A stretch of 64,000 nucleotides of DNA from Mactromeris polynyma (taxonomy: Eukaryota; Mollusca; Bivalvia; Venerida; Mactridae), in contig JASFXZ010000018.1 of assembly GCA_032209605.1 (NCBI GenBank), forward strand, positions 6,451,904 to 6,515,903, in the 5' to 3' direction. Position numbers and translations under genes: made by a program. The stretch's first letter is position 1. Each line of letters opens with the position of its first letter. The notes below the pieces were generated by a model. It ran no database searches. It saw nothing but the letters and a program-made list of their open reading frames with translations, and was not told the origin of the DNA. This document shows positions 60,628 through 64,000 of this stretch, in pieces.

Positions 60628-61862
60628 TTGTGGTTTAGTGGTGTCTTGAATTTACCAGATATTTATTGGAGACACAATGCTGTTGAGAGTAACCAGAACC
60701 CTCAACAACGCGTCGCATTATTTCCAGAACCCCATAACTTGTTTTTCGTCTTATTGAGAAAATCAACTTTAAAGCTTTACCCTCTTGAGATAATTGTTAC
60801 TGTAGTGATGTGGGGAAAACCGCCAAAAAATAAGTTACGGGTTCTGGAATCAAGGCGACGAACGCTTGCTGTGAACAACACTTTTCTTGAAACCATTAAC
60901 TTATGTAATATCGAACAGATGGTTTTACAACCTACCAGAAACGAGAACATCCTGTGTGTAATCTTACAAAAAAGACCCACCCTGATAACTAGATGTTCCA
61001 ACCTACCAGGACTGAGACTGAGTGATCATGATATAGTACTTATTGAGTGCTTCAGCATGATGAACAAACCCAGTTCTACCTGTGGAATAACGCAAACATG
61101 AAATCTCTAAAATATATAAGTGTACATTTCCAACACATGTTCCGGAACAAATTCAACTTTAGCAGTTTAGAAGGCTGTAAAATCATCCATAATCAACATC
61201 ATTGATGACTGCGTACTTATAAATACGTTGTCAAGCTCACGATATAACCAACCCTGGGTAACAAGAAATATAAAACAACTCAGAAGGAGGAAGAAAATAT
61301 CCTTCAAAGAAGCTAAAACACTAGAAACCAGAGAGGCAAGACAAGATATGAAGCCCTAAAGAATGAGACAAGAAATGCATGTAAAGCTGCCTACAATGAC
61401 TACACTAATAACATAATTTATGCCCTACTTCCTTCCAAATCTAACTCGAAACGCTGCTGGAGCTTCAGCAACAGTTAAAAGAACGATAACAACGGATTTT
61501 CCCATTTGAAAGCAAACAATGGCAGGACACACACGGACAATACAACCAAAGCCAACATTTAAATGATCTCTTTTCCTCCGTCTTTAATAAGAAGGAGGAT
61601 CATTCAGATATCCCTGATATGGGCCCCAGTCCCCACACTTCAGTGAACCATGTCATAGTTGCGGTAAACGGAGTGCAAAAGTTGCTCGGGGCCTCCAACC
61701 TCACAAAGCAACTGGTTCAGACCAGATACCAGGTAGCCTATTGAAAAAATTGGCAATGGAACTAGCACCCGTATATACACTTATTTACCAAGCCTATATT
61801 GTCTTGATCAAGGCACAGTACCAGATAACTGATTGCGAATGTGGTTCCTATCGTCAAATAAT
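60628..61862 (+). mobile_element. Decayed CR1-like LINE: endonuclease and start of reverse transcriptase
   Basis: The endonuclease part has NLPDIYWRHNAVESNQNPQ, NNTFLETINLCNIEQMVLQP, TRNENIL and the terminal SDHDIVLIEC. Downstream, across frameshifts and stops, come PWVTRNIKQLRRRKK, a LL.ASN..K.T..DQ-type region resembling the RT block, and KKLAMELAPVYTLIYQA. The copy ends near ANVVPIVK around 61862. It has no intact frame beyond the first 157 codons, and its N-terminal endonuclease and RT catalytic centre are absent. Confidence 0.8.
60711..60860. mobile_element. 150-bp MITE inserted in the LINE endonuclease
   Basis: The left end CGTCGCATTATTTCCAGAAC and the right end, reading CGTCGCCTTGATTCCAGAAC on the minus strand, are inverted repeats of nearly 30 bases. 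AACG flanks both sides (60707-60710 and 60861-60864), a likely target duplication. The LINE protein similarity stops at NQNPQQ and resumes at NNTFLETI, exactly bracketing the insertion. Confidence 0.8.
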
Positions 61863-61875
61863 ATTGGCAAACTAT

Positions 61876-62202
61876 CACAAAATACGCCCGTCATAAGTCA
61901 GAGCTCAGAGTTAAAACAAGACAAATTTTAGGTCATTTCTAAACAAGGCTAATTAGGCCAATTTTGGATAATTCAAGGGCCATAATTCAGATGCGATGTG
62001 ACTGGTTATCGAACTTGGCCGAGATATTATGCCCACACACATTTTCACCAAGTTTGGTAAAGATCGGATGAAAACTCTTTGACTTAGAGAGCGGACAACA
62101 TGTGGACGCCACCCGCCGATCGCCCGCCCACCACGGGTGTTCCCTAAAGGAGTGTAGGGTGTTCCCATAATACGTCCCGTTTTTCAAACGGGCGTATAAA
62201 AA
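61876..62202. mobile_element. Short element with ATACGCCCGT termini
   Basis: ATACGCCCGT near the left end and ACGGGCGTAT near the right end are inverted. Inside are CAAGGGCCATAATTCAGATG, CACCAAGTTTGGTAAAGATC and a GC-rich CCGCCGATCGCCCGCCCACC block. From memory this sequence type is a very common interspersed repeat in bivalve genomes, but that cannot be checked here. It directly follows the LINE relic. Confidence 0.6.
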
Positions 62203-62480
62203 GGGGATCGAAACAAGCATGAGAACTACATGCCGGTTTCATTGACCTCGATCTCGTGCAGACTATACTTGAGCATATTATAGGAGGTTCCATTATGAAA
62301 CACATTCACCTCCATTTTCGAAGACAATTAATCATTACAGTAATGTTTTTTCAGGAACTTGGCATGCAATCTTTGGATTAGAACATATAATCTTGCTAAA
62401 TTGCTCACAAACTGATAGTGTCTCTCGGAGTTAGAATCTTATTTTCGTGTGTGATCTGACGTACGTTTGAAGATGGGAGA

Positions 62481-62749
62481 CAGGGGCGTAGCTAGGAGGT
62501 TTGTGATGTGTACGCAAGATCCTTTTTGCGGGGGGTCCGGGGGTAGTCCCCCGAAAAAAAAATTGTTTATAGATTGTCTGTAGTGACTTCTGGGCGCATT
62601 CTTATTGTTTCTAGATTGTCTGTAGTGACTTCTGGGCGCATTCTTATCCCTGAATTGAACGAAGTTAATTTAATGCAGATTTGAACTTTTTATTTTTTCG
62701 ATTTTTCGAGAAATGTGTACGCAGCTGCGTACAGGACGCTACGCGCCTG
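62481..62749. mobile_element. CAGGGGCGTAG-ended TIR element with GGAGA target duplication
   Basis: The left end CAGGGGCGTAGCTAGG and the right end, reading CAGGCGCGTAGCGTCCTGTA on the minus strand, are inverted repeats. GGAGA flanks both sides (62476-62480 and 62750-62754). The interior has GCGGGGGGTCCGGGGGTAGT and a 42-bp unit repeated twice at 62562-62645. It belongs to the same family as 7109-7906. Confidence 0.8.
62562..62645. repeat. 42-bp direct repeat, 2 copies, inside the TIR element
   Basis: The unit ATTGTTTCTAGATTGTCTGT followed by AGTGACTTCTGGGCGCATTC TT occurs twice in tandem with one difference (TTTAT against TTTCT). Confidence 0.95.
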
Positions 62750-62754
62750 GGAGA

Positions 62755-63482
62755 TTATATTATTAGTCTCTTTCTTTCTAAACATGCGCGTCGCCAATTT
62801 GATTTAGAGGAGTCGGGTAACCACTGCAGAATTAGAAAAGATGCAGCAGTGTGGATTGATTGTTACAAATAGTAATATGCGATTTTTTCCTCACTGTAAT
62901 ATTAATTGTCTGTAAAATGCAAACTTAATTTACTCGAACCAAAAGTCTTTGCTCGTACATGCATTGAATTATTATAATCAAATTGCAATGTCCGAAACAT
63001 ATCAAACAAGATCACAACCATCGACAAATTGTAAAGAGTTTTCTTTTTAAGTAACACCAGAATTTAACCGTAGACTCTATCGATCATATCTATTAAATAA
63101 GGGTCAATCAAAGAAGACATGGCACTGGTCAAATACGAAAAACAAATCGGAGACCTTTGCTGTAATAAGTTCACCACTTGCAAGCCGATCTACATAATCA
63201 TACTTCGCAAACCGATCCACTTAAATGGTACTTGTTGTGTAACAAACTAGTACAAGGCCATTACGGTGACTTTTTTTATAGAACAACAATTTAATAATGA
63301 ACATCTCGTGATACACCGCTTCGATGAATCTGTCACGTGCTCTGCACATCGATACTTATATAATTACGTGGACATTCATCTTAGTATCCAATAATTTTAC
63401 ACACAGTAACGCTCTTTGTATAAGCTGTGCCGATTTATTGGTCACCTGAGATGATAGTCGCTGTATTTCCAACCGCTTATTC
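62755..63482. other. Region upstream of the FAS1 gene; nothing recognised
   Basis: AT-rich DNA without a convincing exon or repeat. It should include the promoter of the fasciclin-like gene; only a weak TATA-like box at 63483 stands out at its edge. Confidence 0.4.
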
Positions 63483-63488
63483 TATATA
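63483..63488 (+). promoter_or_regulatory. TATA-like box upstream of the FAS1 gene
   Basis: A TATATA motif lies 51-56 bases before the ATG at 63539. Transcription starting about 30 bases downstream would leave a 5' leader of roughly 25 nt, which is short but possible. AT-rich context makes this weak evidence. Confidence 0.25.
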
Positions 63489-63538
63489 GCTTCGTTGAGC
63501 CGGCCACTTTAGAAAAAGACCCTGGGTTGCTCGTCACG

Positions 63539-63755
63539 ATGAATCTCTCCGGCATATTGTTGTTAGTTGGCTTCGCTGGTGTTATTGCGAATGAGCAAAT
63601 ATGGATTGAACTCATGTCAGCTCAAATTGAAGATGCAGTTCAATACGATTTATCTGCCGGTAAAAACATCCCGGAGGTTGCTACAGACTTGGGCTTGAAG
63701 ACGCTCGTGAAACTGGTTACAAAAGCCGGTTTGGCGGATGCACTGTCGGGAACAG
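63539..63755 (+). CDS. Secreted fasciclin (FAS1) domain protein, first exon (partial)
   Basis: The exon encodes 72 residues plus one base and ends at ACAG/GTTCGT, a plausible donor. Residues 1-17 form a signal peptide (MNLSGILLLVGFAGVIA), cleaved before NEQ. Residues 43-72 (IPEVATDLGLKTLVKLVTKA, then GLADALSGT) match the opening helix of a FAS1 domain, in which LVxAxxxAGLxxxLxGxGPFTVFAPT is the usual run. The exon stops exactly before the expected GPFTVFAP block, and reading on into the intron gives unrelated residues. FAS1 proteins such as TGFBI and periostin are extracellular adhesion or matrix proteins. The rest of the gene lies right of the window. The ATG at 63539 was chosen because the signal peptide begins there; in-frame codons before it do not include an ATG. 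Confidence 0.85.
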
Positions 63756-64000
63756 GTTCGTGTTTTATTTTACGAGTTCATTTAGAATAATTGCGAAATA
63801 AGTATACGCTTTGTAAACTGTTATTAAATAATGACGTCGCAATTCATCGTTTAAGTAATTTATATATTACGTAACTTCCATTCAGCACGGGTTGACATTC
63901 ATGGACGTATAGAGGGGGAAAAATTATGCACGACGTCCAGCGAGTAAGTTTCCGGTAACATATATTTGTAACATGTCTGATATGTTAGTAGTTCTATTGA

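Noticed and set aside
60628..61101. 157-aa intact protein
   Set aside because: It is a LINE endonuclease fragment interrupted by a MITE; the N-terminal catalytic part is missing.

Overview
This is a stretch of metazoan nuclear DNA. It is AT-rich, uses the standard genetic code, has spliceosomal introns with GT..AG borders, and is dense in SINE-, MITE- and LINE-derived repeats. The gene content (a ciliary F-box/LRR protein, METTL27-like methyltransferases, a fasciclin-domain secreted protein) and the repeat types suggest a lophotrochozoan, most likely a bivalve mollusc. That placement is inference; the sequence alone does not give a species.

Three genes lie on the minus strand. (1) 1261-1392 is the first coding exon of a METTL27-like methyltransferase whose other exons lie beyond the left edge. 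(2) 14051-19121 is a complete five-exon METTL27-like methyltransferase (233 aa). (3) 24487-59695 is a complete 21-exon FBXL13/DRC6-like gene (775 aa), with an N-terminal helical region carrying Sfi1-like tryptophan repeats, an F-box and a long array of leucine-rich repeats. Every exon junction of genes 2 and 3 was checked by hand for splice dinucleotides and reading phase, and both frames close without a stop. On the plus strand, 63539-63755 is the first coding exon (signal peptide and start of a FAS1 domain) of a secreted fasciclin-like protein that continues past the right edge.

The rest is repeat-rich. 1.6-4.7 kb: SINEs, a 33-bp minisatellite beside a hairpin, a LINE C-terminal relic and a short TIR element. 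7.1-7.9 kb: a TIR element containing an 11-bp two-variant minisatellite. 8.4-9.0 kb: two opposed tRNA-like SINE heads. 9.38-11.56 kb: a ~62-bp satellite whose every unit is a hairpin and which has a ~665-bp higher-order period. 17.7-18.9 kb: a foldback element and a nested pair of MITEs in METTL27-like intron 1. 19.6-24.3 kb: gene-free spacer. 24.5-59.7 kb: FBXL13-like introns holding most copies of a CACAGGAGATTGTC-ended MITE family and several pogo-like TA-flanked elements. 60.6-62.75 kb: a decayed CR1-like LINE with a MITE inside its endonuclease, followed directly by two other short TIR elements.

The genes do not form an operon or a shared pathway. The FBXL13-like protein is expected in motile cilia and centrosomes, the METTL27-like proteins are soluble SAM-dependent enzymes of unknown substrate, and the FAS1 protein is extracellular. 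The most unusual items are the hairpin satellite, the minisatellite captured inside a TIR element, the six-copy MITE family, the nested insertions and the possible centrin-binding repeats in the FBXL13-like protein.
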